From: a virus
Strand: one strand, 5' to 3'
DNA: 55,683 nucleotides
Virus record (IMG/VR): IMGVR_UViG_3300023174_000203
Span: 1-55,683 of that record
In this document: in pieces, positions 8,773 through 16,186 of the stretch
Numbering within the stretch: position 1 is the stretch's first letter
Layout: each line of letters opens with the position of its first letter
The notes under the pieces: generated by a model
The model's input: only the letters and a program-made list of their open reading frames with translations
What the model was told of the DNA's origin: nothing
Database searches by the model: none
Made by a program: the position numbers and the translations under genes

Positions 8773-8783
8773 ATATTATCCAA

Positions 8784-8792
8784 TATTTATTA
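8784..8792 (-). promoter_or_regulatory. possible late promoter (TAATAAATA variant)
   Basis: Minus-strand TAATAAATA, the same nonamer as at 5549-5557, lies 12 bases before the ATG of the 122-residue gene. The implied leader would be very short. Confidence 0.4.
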
Positions 8793-8793
8793 A

Positions 8794-11640
8794 TTAGTCA
8801 TTATCAATAATCTTCAATTTTCGCTGTGCTTTAATATTACGCGAGATCAAATAATTAGATAGGTTATCAACATCCTTATCATTACCTGGACCTGGTTCTT
8901 GATTCAGGTTTTTAGGTAATGTTTGGAAACGTGGGTCATCAGCAAGATGCGCTGATGGTGGACGTTCAGTATTTCCACTTTGAGCATCTACGATCTTTCT
9001 GTATATATCAACAACATAACCATGCTCTGAATTGAGGTTCATATCACCAGCAAACTTCATTACTTTCATTGCTGCTAGTTTTGCTGCTGCAACATCTTCT
9101 GGAGTTGCAAACTTAGATACTTGAACTTTCTTCCAGATTCCAAATAGGTTATCTTGTTCTTGTGCAGCCATCGATGCCATGTTTGGATCAGTTCCTTTTG
9201 GAAGATTCATGTAAAGCTTTTGTGCTTCAGGACTTGTTTCAAAATGCTTTGAACGATATGAACCAACAAAGATCTGATCTTCAGGATCATTCTCCATTTG
9301 CTTACTCGAGCGAACTGTAGTGCTTGTCATTTTAGGTGCAGCTTTCATCTCTTTAAATGACATAATCTTTCTAACTTCAGGATGATGTTCAAATCCACCT
9401 AAACTCTCATTTGTTGTTTTTGCTCTAGCGTTTTGAAGCTGTCTTTTAAACCCTTGTGCTGTAGTACTGTCACCACGCTGAAGAGCACCTGCTATCTTTT
9501 TATGTATCGCAGCAGCAACGTGTTTACCCGCTTTAGCCATGGCTGCAGCAGCTCTTAGATGTGAAGCTGCATCTTCATTGATCTCTACTTCTTCTTTTCT
9601 AAGTGCATCGATCTCTTTCTGCTTTTGAGCAATTCTCTTCTTATACTCTTCAGGATCAGGTAGACCAGATTTCTTACGAAGTTCTTGATGACGACGATAC
9701 GCTTTTTCTGCAGCAGTTTCTTTAGGCATCTTAAAAGCTTCTTGAGCGCTCTTTAATGCATCTTTAGTTGGTGCACCTTTTGAACCTGGCTTACGCATAC
9801 GCTCACCTGAACCATTCTTAATACGTTCACGCTTGGCATGAATATTGGCCCAAAGACCAGCTTCATTAAGACCTTCTTTTTTCACCTTTGCCCATAGATC
9901 TGCATCAGCAGTTGTTCTTGTCTTACCACCAGATAAGAATGAATTTACTCGTGCAAATGCCCATTGTTGTGGTGTTGTTCCAGGACGGTGACTCGATTTA
10001 TATGCACCCATTCCACGCTTAAATACTTGCTTTAGAATACCAAGAGACACACCTGATTTTTCTGCTTTTTTCTTTAGACCATCAACAGCTTCTTCACTGA
10101 TCTCGGTCATCTCGATACGATCCATTACATTTTCAATGATCGTCAATAACTCATCGGTGTCATCTTTCTCTTCACCGATCATCTTCTTGAAGTTAGTATA
10201 GTTAGCACTTGCATTTTTAATGAATGCTAGTTTATCAGCGGGCTTCTTAAGCCCGAAATAATGATCGAGCGCTTTACGAGCTTGATCTGGTTTAATCATT
10301 ACTGCAGGACCTTGATCAAACGTAACATCCTTTTTACCATGCATTGAGATGGATTTTTGAAGTTGAATAATCAGATTCTGATCTGCTTCACGACCATTAT
10401 CTGGACCGTAATCCTCTTCACCATCTTCTTTAGCTTTTACTTTTGCTGCAGCTGCACGTTTAGCAAGCGTCTCAGGTTTAGCTGGACGACCGCGGCGTTT
10501 TACTTGCTGTGACATCTCTTTAAATGAAACCATTTCCATAATATCGTTTTCCTCTTTCACAGGCTTAATAGGTTGTGCTTTCATAGCTTGACCTAAATTA
10601 AATGATCTCAGTCTTTGAACTTCTTTCTTACGAACAGTAGGTAATAAACGTGATGCGATTCGCTTAATCAATGCTCCCTTTTTATCAATAGTCCTATCAA
10701 CTGCAATTTTATCTGATGGCGATAACTCATGATACTTAACACCTCTTTGACCTGCAAATCTCTTACGAGCAACATCTCTTGCCATTCTTTGCGCTCTAGC
10801 TTTTAACTTAGGAGTACCTGCTAATCTACGTTGTGCAAGTTGTTTGGCACGTAAAATCTTTGTCTTATACTTGCGCATAAGGATCTTACGCTTAATTCTT
10901 TGCTGAAGATTTAATACTGCTTCATTCAACAGACCTTCAGCTTCTAATTCGTTTTCCATCTCTTCACGAATATGCATCTCAACTTTTAATACGTTGAATA
11001 TCTCTGTAGCTACTGATTTAAGCTTAGATGGAAGACCTGACTTAAATGCCTTAATATCGTTCTCTCGTACTGCTTGTCTCATCTTAGACGCTGACATACC
11101 TGCTACTCCTTCTGCATCGGGATCACGCTCACCAGCGGATTCAACAACGATGCTATCAAAATTATATTCTTTTCCGTTATACTTGTTTAATAGTGAACTA
11201 AATTCATTCACACGATCTGAACCTACTACAACTGTAATATTTTTATATGTGTTCTCTAATTCTTTTAATACCTCAATAATAGTCTTTGCCTTTGAAACAT
11301 GCATAAGATCGCCAAATGCTTCGCGAGCATATTTCATCTTGTCTTTGTATGACAATGGATTCTTTTTACTATCTTGGGAGTGTGAGAGATATACTAGTGG
11401 TTTTGCTCTTTTACTTGCTGCAATCTTTTTGACTGCTTCCACTAGCTTTTGATGTCCTACAGTAGGAGGATTAAACCTACCGAAAGTTAGCACCACGGCG
11501 TTACCTGCTTGTTCGGCCACCTCGGATGGCACCTTTGGGTTTATTTCTATCTTATCAAGTTGCTTCTTACTAGTCGAAAAACCAGCTGAGGAGGCTTTTG
11601 GGGGAGTCTTTGACTTGTTTATTTCAATCTTCTTTTCCAT
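8794..11640 (-). CDS. nucleotidyltransferase-internal-head-type fusion polyprotein
   Basis: 948 residues. Residues about 48-215 form a HIGH-superfamily nucleotidyltransferase: LTFGRFNPPTVGH at 51-63 is motif I, SDRV near 141 is consistent with the family, and SASKMR at 183-188 is the C-terminal (S/T)xxxR-type motif. Such enzymes attach NMP groups to small molecules such as NMN or phospho-sugars. The substrate here is unknown. The remaining about 700 residues are basic and repetitive, with LNEA (twice), INED and ISEE sites and two internal MVSFKEM/MSFKEM starts. A late promoter at 11700-11707 drives it, so it is probably a virion component. AAGG lies before the ATG. Confidence 0.82.
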   Translation of the reverse strand: MEKKIEINKSKTPPKASSAGFSTSKKQLDKIEINPKVPSEVAEQAGNAVVLTFGRFNPPTVGHQKLVEAVKKIAASKRAKPLVYLSHSQDSKKNPLSYKDKMKYAREAFGDLMHVSKAKTIIEVLKELENTYKNITVVVGSDRVNEFSSLLNKYNGKEYNFDSIVVESAGERDPDAEGVAGMSASKMRQAVRENDIKAFKSGLPSKLKSVATEIFNVLKVEMHIREEMENELEAEGLLNEAVLNLQQRIKRKILMRKYKTKILRAKQLAQRRLAGTPKLKARAQRMARDVARKRFAGQRGVKYHELSPSDKIAVDRTIDKKGALIKRIASRLLPTVRKKEVQRLRSFNLGQAMKAQPIKPVKEENDIMEMVSFKEMSQQVKRRGRPAKPETLAKRAAAAKVKAKEDGEEDYGPDNGREADQNLIIQLQKSISMHGKKDVTFDQGPAVMIKPDQARKALDHYFGLKKPADKLAFIKNASANYTNFKKMIGEEKDDTDELLTIIENVMDRIEMTEISEEAVDGLKKKAEKSGVSLGILKQVFKRGMGAYKSSHRPGTTPQQWAFARVNSFLSGGKTRTTADADLWAKVKKEGLNEAGLWANIHAKRERIKNGSGERMRKPGSKGAPTKDALKSAQEAFKMPKETAAEKAYRRHQELRKKSGLPDPEEYKKRIAQKQKEIDALRKEEVEINEDAASHLRAAAAMAKAGKHVAAAIHKKIAGALQRGDSTTAQGFKRQLQNARAKTTNESLGGFEHHPEVRKIMSFKEMKAAPKMTSTTVRSSKQMENDPEDQIFVGSYRSKHFETSPEAQKLYMNLPKGTDPNMASMAAQEQDNLFGIWKKVQVSKFATPEDVAAAKLAAMKVMKFAGDMNLNSEHGYVVDIYRKIVDAQSGNTERPPSAHLADDPRFQTLPKNLNQEPGPGNDKDVDNLSNYLISRNIKAQRKLKIIDND

Positions 11641-11699
11641 TGGAGTTTACCTTAGTCTTATCCGAACAATACAGGGTTGCCGTGGCCTAACTGTAATTC

Positions 11700-11707
11700 T
11701 ATTTATA
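11700..11707 (-). promoter_or_regulatory. late promoter (TATAAATA)
   Basis: Exact T4 late-promoter box on the minus strand in the 73-base gap before the nucleotidyltransferase-polyprotein gene. gp55, the sigma factor for such boxes, is encoded at 41223-41789. Confidence 0.8.
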
Positions 11708-11713
11708 ATATTT

Positions 11714-12948
11714 CTATCTCTGCCAACCTTTAATTATATCAGGTGAAAAGTTGGCACGACTGAATTCTAAACGATCTACGATCTTAACTGCACCACCTGT
11801 TAGATGATCAATAGCAACAAAACCTTCGACTCCAGTAGTCTTGAATCCTGATGCAGTTTTTAAGAACGTCTTAATATGTCCTGCTGAGTTCATCTTATTG
11901 ATAATCATATTTTTTGCATCGATGATCAGATTTGCTAGATCGAATATTTGAGCAATGTCGGTCTTATCATGGTCAATAAAGAACTTTAATACTTTCTTTC
12001 TAGCTGCTTCTTGTGTTGCTTTTCCAGCCTCTGTCTTCTTCTTATCCATCTCTTTTTGATAGCGATCATGGATAAAATTATAGAGATCATTTACATGCTT
12101 ATTTGTGTTAGTGATCTTCTCTGAATTCCTGATCTTAGAGTTATTAAACATCTTTACCATGTTTAACAGATCGTTATCCTGATGGATTGCGTTAATTGTA
12201 CCTGATGTAGTTGCATTAAACAACTTACCGATCTTTGATAAGATTGCAGTTAATTCGGCAGTCTCTGTTGCAGTAAATGTTGCAGTGCCAGAATAATCTT
12301 TATAGTTAGCATCATCCATCCATACAGACTTCACATGCTTTAAGTTTGCAATAATACTTTTACCAAATGATGCTTTCATTGTCTCGAGAGTATCACCTTC
12401 ATACGTAGTATGCCATACGACACCCACATTTGCAGCATTAATCATTTTAGCAAGTGCACTATTAGCTGGAACGGCATAGACGATCGTATTAGGATGAAAA
12501 GTAATATAGTCTTCTTCACCTATAGTAGCAGTCTTAACATCACCTTTAGTGAACATCATATCGCCTTGATATACTCCGCTCTTGATTCCAAGTTTAGAGA
12601 ATTCTTTTAACGCGACTTTAAACTTTGTATTCAGATCTCCACTTAGATTGGCATCGATGTCTTTATCGGTCTTATAGACTTCAGGATTCTTATTGAAGAT
12701 TCCTTTTTTTGCAACGAAGAACTTACCATCTGCAGGATCGACACCAGCAAATATAGCAGGAGCACCATCCCATTTTACAGTAGCAGCAACTTTAGTCTTT
12801 GTTTGACCAGCAAGCATGTCACGAAGATCACGTAGGAAGTTAATCGCTTTACGAGTTCCATCAACACCCTCATTGAAGATGAGATCTTCTAAAGATGCTC
12901 CATATGAACGTTCTTTTGTTCAACAATATGATCTTTAAACTTTAGCAT
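11714..12948 (-). pseudogene. ligase-fold (KxDG nucleotidyltransferase-like) protein with out-of-frame start
   Basis: The long frame (ATG at 12815-12817, 367 codons) carries covalent nucleotidyltransferase-like motifs: KWDG at residues 15-18 (motif I), YQGDMMF near 83-89 (like motif III), EGFVAID near 330 (motif IV) and a K-x3-R pair just after (motif V). The natural beginning is probably further upstream. A strong AGGAGGG ribosome site precedes ATG 12946-12948, which encodes MLKFKDHIVEQKNVHMEHL and then meets TAG (12889-12891). The other frame continues with EDLIFNEGVDGTR and leads into the main frame. It may be a real frameshift, a sequencing error in the CTTTAG run, or recoding. The N-terminus resembles a capsid-targeting leader (IVE followed by Q). 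Confidence 0.7.
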
Positions 12949-13589
12949 ACAGAGCCCTCCTTTCTTTCTTTTCTAGGTTTCATTTTCCCGCGTCCTTTTA
13001 CATATCCTTCTGGTTGAGTTCCTTCAGTAACATATATTGAAGTTTCACCATTATTATACCACTTTAGATTCTTTTCCTTAACTGCGCTTCTTCCATACAT
13101 TGGGTTATTATTTCCAGACACATCATGACCATGCATGTTTTTTACTCTATCTCTTCTTTGTTCTTCTGTTAAACTGTCCCAATGTTTCTTAACTTGTTTA
13201 GAAGTTGACTTCCCATACATTGGATTATTTTTTCCAGTCTTATCTACAGTTTTCATATATGAATTTCTAGATTTTCTTTCGTCCTCAGTTAAAAATGACC
13301 AATACTTTTTAACAGTTTCCGGGTTGCCTCCATAACCGCCTTCAGACAAATTATAAAATTCTTCTGAATTTACTGCATCATATAATTCTATCCATTTTCT
13401 TTCGGCTCTAGATACTTCTTCTATACTTAAACATTCTTCTAAAATAATCTTTTCAAAATTTTGTTTTCCATATTTTTTAATTGCTGCTAGTATTAATGGT
13501 CCTGATCCAAGATAAGAATCATCATTTCGTGTTGAATACCCAATATACTTTTTACCGTTTATTTTATTTGTCGTCAAATATACATGCAT
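12942..13589 (-). CDS. GIY-YIG homing endonuclease with NUMOD3 repeats
   Basis: 215 residues. The GIY-YIG domain is at the N-terminus (VYLTTNKINGKKYIG, residues 3-17; conserved Glu near 88-92). It is followed by two NUMOD3-type DNA-binding repeats with the core NNPMYG (about 118 and 158) and a basic end. Such free-standing genes copy themselves into cognate sites by double-strand-break repair. It ends inside the ribosome site and first codons of the ligase-fold gene, which is the gene with the broken frame. AGGAGG precedes its ATG and a late promoter lies at 13608-13615. Confidence 0.9.
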   Translation of the reverse strand: MHVYLTTNKINGKKYIGYSTRNDDSYLGSGPLILAAIKKYGKQNFEKIILEECLSIEEVSRAERKWIELYDAVNSEEFYNLSEGGYGGNPETVKKYWSFLTEDERKSRNSYMKTVDKTGKNNPMYGKSTSKQVKKHWDSLTEEQRRDRVKNMHGHDVSGNNNPMYGRSAVKEKNLKWYNNGETSIYVTEGTQPEGYVKGRGKMKPRKERKEGSVC

Positions 13590-13607
13590 AGTTTCCTCCT
13601 ATACAAG

Positions 13608-13615
13608 TATTTATA
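13608..13615 (-). promoter_or_regulatory. late promoter (TATAAATA)
   Basis: Exact late box on the minus strand, 18 bases before the homing endonuclease ATG. It would also serve the ligase-fold gene behind it. Confidence 0.72.
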
Positions 13616-13634
13616 ATTATGAACATCTTGAAGA

Positions 13635-14240
13635 TTATTTTATTGTCTTTATACTTCCATCAGGTTTTGCAAAGTAAGCTTCAAACTTAATCTTTGGGAA
13701 TGAATTCTTTAACTTTAAGAACTCTTTTAGATTACTCATCGCATCATCGAACAATCTTACTTTACTAAATTGACCTGTACTTAAATAATTATGAATGATG
13801 ATAGCTTTTTTGTGTGCAGGCATCATATCACCACTAATATTACCTGCACGTTCTACTCGAACTTTACCGATATCAAATTTGTGTTTACTAAATGTTTCTA
13901 AGAATCGATCTTTGTTATCGAAGTTTGCTCGTGCAGTAACTATCACTACACGACTCTTTGCATTTCTTGTTGATCGATCTAAGATGATCTTTGCTTTAGT
14001 CAACATCCTATTAATTGGCTCAGATTCTTTGTAGAACTTTTCTGCATCTCTAAATTCTGAGAAGTCGAATGACTCTCCATTTTCAAGTTTATATACATTG
14101 AACTCATTGTTCGTTAAACTCTTGATCTTCTTACCATCTTTAACAACTGCGATCTTTGCAGTCGTGTGGAACAACGTATCATCAATATCGAATATTGATA
14201 ATGTACCTAATTTACTGTTGTATTCTTTGAAACTTAACAT
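13635..14240 (-). CDS. HAD-superfamily phosphatase
   Basis: 201 residues. FDIDDT at 17-22 is the HAD nucleophile motif DxDxT. VTAR near 100 is motif II, a Lys in the PAHKKAI segment can serve as motif III, and LFDDAMSN near 165 is the acidic motif IV. The lineage resembles polynucleotide kinase 3'-phosphatases and other phage HAD enzymes. The start MLSFKEY resembles the leaders of neighbouring late proteins, but no (I/L)xE site follows. It is transcribed from its own GTGTAC/TATAAT promoter, so expression is early or middle. AAAAGGAAAT precedes the ATG. Confidence 0.85.
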   Translation of the reverse strand: MLSFKEYNSKLGTLSIFDIDDTLFHTTAKIAVVKDGKKIKSLTNNEFNVYKLENGESFDFSEFRDAEKFYKESEPINRMLTKAKIILDRSTRNAKSRVVIVTARANFDNKDRFLETFSKHKFDIGKVRVERAGNISGDMMPAHKKAIIIHNYLSTGQFSKVRLFDDAMSNLKEFLKLKNSFPKIKFEAYFAKPDGSIKTIK

Positions 14241-14265
14241 ATTTCCTTTTTTATTCTATAAGGAT

Positions 14266-14295
14266 ATTATACCATATTTCTAGTCATTTGTACAC
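14266..14295 (-). promoter_or_regulatory. early/middle-type promoter of HAD phosphatase gene
   Basis: GTGTAC (14290-14295), 18 bp, TATAAT (14266-14271), then ATCCTTATA. An upstream element TGTATCATTCC (14319-14329) lies 23 bp before the GTGTAC box, exactly as at the promoter at 37639-37667. Confidence 0.85.
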
Positions 14296-14318
14296 TGTTT
14301 ATTTTTGACAATGTGTAC

Positions 14319-14329
14319 GGAATGATACA
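14319..14329 (-). promoter_or_regulatory. upstream promoter element TGTATCATTCC, copy 1
   Basis: Minus-strand TGTATCATTCC, identical to 37691-37701 and at the same distance (23 bp) from the GTGTAC box. It is probably a binding site for an activator or repressor. The protein is unknown. Confidence 0.55.
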
Positions 14330-14351
14330 GTTTCATTTTGATAACTAGTTA

Positions 14352-15074
14352 TCATTTAAGAAATGGATTCTTTTTAGTAGTTCCAGGCTTAACAGAATAA
14401 TCGCTCTTTGGCATATCCATAATTTTAATCTCAGCTTGTACTTCATAGAACTCTGAACGAGTAGAAATACGAACCTTAAAGTCTCCAGTACCTTTTAATA
14501 AAGGAATAGTTACACCCAATTTAAATGGATCAACATTTGAGATTCTATAGAAGTCATCTCCTGCCTGCATATAATATGCAGGTTGTGCTTTACCTTTAAT
14601 ATAATGATCTGTTACCACTTTACCTAGATCCATCTTTTCTTTATTAGCAATGTAGCGATTAATGCCAGGCTGATCAAAATACTTCTTCATTACCATAAGT
14701 GGTACAGCTCCTGGTTCTTTTAACCCGCTTTTAGTTGTTGGAATCTTTAAGCTCTTAAAAGGAATTCCTGAATACTTCGCAATAGCTTTTAGGAATGCTT
14801 CAGTCTGTGTAGAACTATTAAGAATATCGACTGCCGCTTTTGCAGATGGAGTTTTATATGTAGTTTGCCATTTGCCATTTTCATAAAATACACGAGGATT
14901 AGATAGATTGTCAGTATGGTTCATCTTGACTTCCATCCAGTGTTCAAGTTTCTTATATTTAATCAATACGTCTGCGTATGCAGTATCTCCTGGAGGACGT
15001 GTAGCTTTCACTCCTGGGATTTTATTGACATTATCTGCTACATCTTTTTCATATTTGTCTGATGCTGCACTCAT
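14352..15074 (-). CDS. PD-(D/E)XK nuclease-like protein
   Basis: 240 residues. The segment DTAYADVLIKYKKLEHWMEV followed by K (residues about 30-50) places D35, E48 and K50 in the D-x(n)-E-x-K arrangement of PD-(D/E)XK endonucleases. An upstream Glu (about 9) could complete the site. The C-terminal half is beta-rich with no recognised motif. It is a putative DNA or RNA nuclease whose target is unknown. A late promoter and GGAG sit directly upstream, which is unusual for a metabolic nuclease and suggests action in maturation or packaging inside the virion. Confidence 0.65.
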   Translation of the reverse strand: MSAASDKYEKDVADNVNKIPGVKATRPPGDTAYADVLIKYKKLEHWMEVKMNHTDNLSNPRVFYENGKWQTTYKTPSAKAAVDILNSSTQTEAFLKAIAKYSGIPFKSLKIPTTKSGLKEPGAVPLMVMKKYFDQPGINRYIANKEKMDLGKVVTDHYIKGKAQPAYYMQAGDDFYRISNVDPFKLGVTIPLLKGTGDFKVRISTRSEFYEVQAEIKIMDMPKSDYSVKPGTTKKNPFLK

Positions 15075-15099
15075 GGTATCTCCATAAACGTTAACTAAG

Positions 15100-15107
15100 T
15101 ATTTATA
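15100..15107 (-). promoter_or_regulatory. late promoter (TATAAATA)
   Basis: Exact late box on the minus strand, 26 bases before the PD-(D/E)XK gene and directly after a terminator. Confidence 0.8.
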
Positions 15108-15111
15108 GAAA

Positions 15112-15137
15112 ATAAAAAAGGGAGCCGAAGCTCCCTT
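15112..15137 (-). terminator. Rho-independent terminator with UUCG loop
   Basis: On the minus strand an 8-bp stem AAGGGAGC/GCTCCCTT closes a TTCG tetraloop and is followed by a T run. It ends the operon that contains the LpxH-like gene and the 56-residue protein. Confidence 0.88.
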
Positions 15138-15146
15138 AATGATATA

Positions 15147-15317
15147 TTACATTTTCTGGCATTTACCTTCAACCTTAAATTTTTCAAACTTTAACCAGTA
15201 CGTCATAGATTGTAGAGCCTGCTCACACTGTTGCTGTGTTTGGAATTGTAAATTAATTTTTCCTGGTATATCATTTGGATTGGTCACGTGGACCGCTATC
15301 AATATCATCAACCACAT
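15147..15317 (-). CDS. small hypothetical protein with hydrophobic N-terminus
   Basis: 56 residues, read directly from the minus strand. It starts MWLMILIAVHV, a hydrophobic stretch that may be a short signal or anchor. A hydrophilic part with two cysteines (about 31 and 53) follows and ends GKCQKM. CTCCT on the plus strand gives AGGAG about 10 bases before the ATG. It overlaps the end of the LpxH-like gene by 47 bases in another frame and stops just before a terminator. Function unknown. Confidence 0.6.
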   Translation of the reverse strand: MWLMILIAVHVTNPNDIPGKINLQFQTQQQCEQALQSMTYWLKFEKFKVEGKCQKM

Positions 15318-16068
15318 TGTCGTTCTCCTGTGTCCATGTTACTATTTCCCATGATCCATCATGATGCTCAACTAATGCTGTCATTGATTCTACCCAATCT
15401 CCATCATTCATATAAGTCACACCATCAATCTCTTTAATCTCTGCATGGTGTATGTGACCACATATTACTCCATCATAACCTTTCTTTTTACAATGTGCAG
15501 CTAGATTTTTCTCAAATTGAAACATAAAATCTACTGCCTTTTTTACTTTGTGCTTAAGAAAGCGGCTAAGACTAAAGTAGCCAAAACCCATTCTATGTGA
15601 GATCCAATTAAATTTGCTATTAACTGATAAGATAAAGTCATATGCTTTATCTCCTAAAAAAGATAACCATGGTGCTAATCTTGTGATACCATCAAATAGA
15701 TCGCCGTGCGTAACAAGATAATGCTTACCATCAACACCAATATGTTCAATTTGGTTTGTAATCTCTATCATACCAAAATTTAAATTATATTGTAAGTATG
15801 GTCGTAAAAATTCATCATGATTACCAACTACGTAAATTACTTTAGTACCACATTTAGCATGACTTAATATTTTACGAACTACATTAGTATGACTTTGTTT
15901 CCAACGCCATTTGTTTTGTTTGATTTTCCATGCATCAATTATATCACCAACAAGATATAATGTCTCACACGTATTATGTTTAAGGAAATTATTAAGTTGT
16001 CCAGCTTTGCAGTCTTTAGTGCCAAGGTGAACGTCTGAGATGAAAATGCTACGGTAGGTTTTATCCAT
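15271..16068 (-). CDS. LpxH-like calcineurin-family metallophosphoesterase
   Basis: 265 residues with all five metal-binding blocks: SDVH (11-14), GDIID (41-45), GNHD (82-85), a THGD block near 115 and GHIHH near 195. The order and internal WRWKQ region resemble UDP-2,3-diacylglucosamine hydrolases and their relatives, which act in lipid A synthesis. It is clearly different from gp47, which is also present. It could alter host envelope lipid or cleave another pyrophosphate. Substrate is inferred only. No clear Shine-Dalgarno is visible. A degenerate promoter match lies at 16143-16172. Confidence 0.8.
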   Translation of the reverse strand: MDKTYRSIFISDVHLGTKDCKAGQLNNFLKHNTCETLYLVGDIIDAWKIKQNKWRWKQSHTNVVRKILSHAKCGTKVIYVVGNHDEFLRPYLQYNLNFGMIEITNQIEHIGVDGKHYLVTHGDLFDGITRLAPWLSFLGDKAYDFILSVNSKFNWISHRMGFGYFSLSRFLKHKVKKAVDFMFQFEKNLAAHCKKKGYDGVICGHIHHAEIKEIDGVTYMNDGDWVESMTALVEHHDGSWEIVTWTQENDNVVDDIDSGPRDQSK

Positions 16069-16142
16069 TAGAGGTCTGGTTACGGATCCAGAGTCACCAT
16101 ATGTGCGTGACCGATTTTATTTTTGCAGGTTTAATATCTATA

Positions 16143-16172
16143 ATTTTACAGCTTTGAAACAGAAATGTAACA
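16143..16172 (-). promoter_or_regulatory. possible degenerate early/middle-type promoter
   Basis: TGTTAC, 18 bp, TAAAAT on the minus strand. The spacing equals the GTGTAC-N18-TATAAT family but both boxes have mismatches. It occupies the 118-base gap before the LpxH-like gene. Confidence 0.4.
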
Positions 16173-16186
16173 AACTGCAGAAAATA

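Noticed and set aside
10994-11452. 152-codon plus-strand frame
   Set aside because: It lies fully inside the nucleotidyltransferase domain, whose motifs prove the minus frame. No plus-strand gene is otherwise present in the window.
12889-12948. Programmed -1 frameshifting as the preferred explanation
   Set aside because: No standard X-XXY-YYZ heptamer in the right frame and no clear stimulatory structure at the break. Read error or real mutation is simpler.
14281-14340. Plus-strand promoter TTGACA with GTGTAC at 14307-14330
   Set aside because: Spacing to a -10 is wrong and there is no plus-strand gene to serve. The bases are better explained as upstream elements of the minus promoter.
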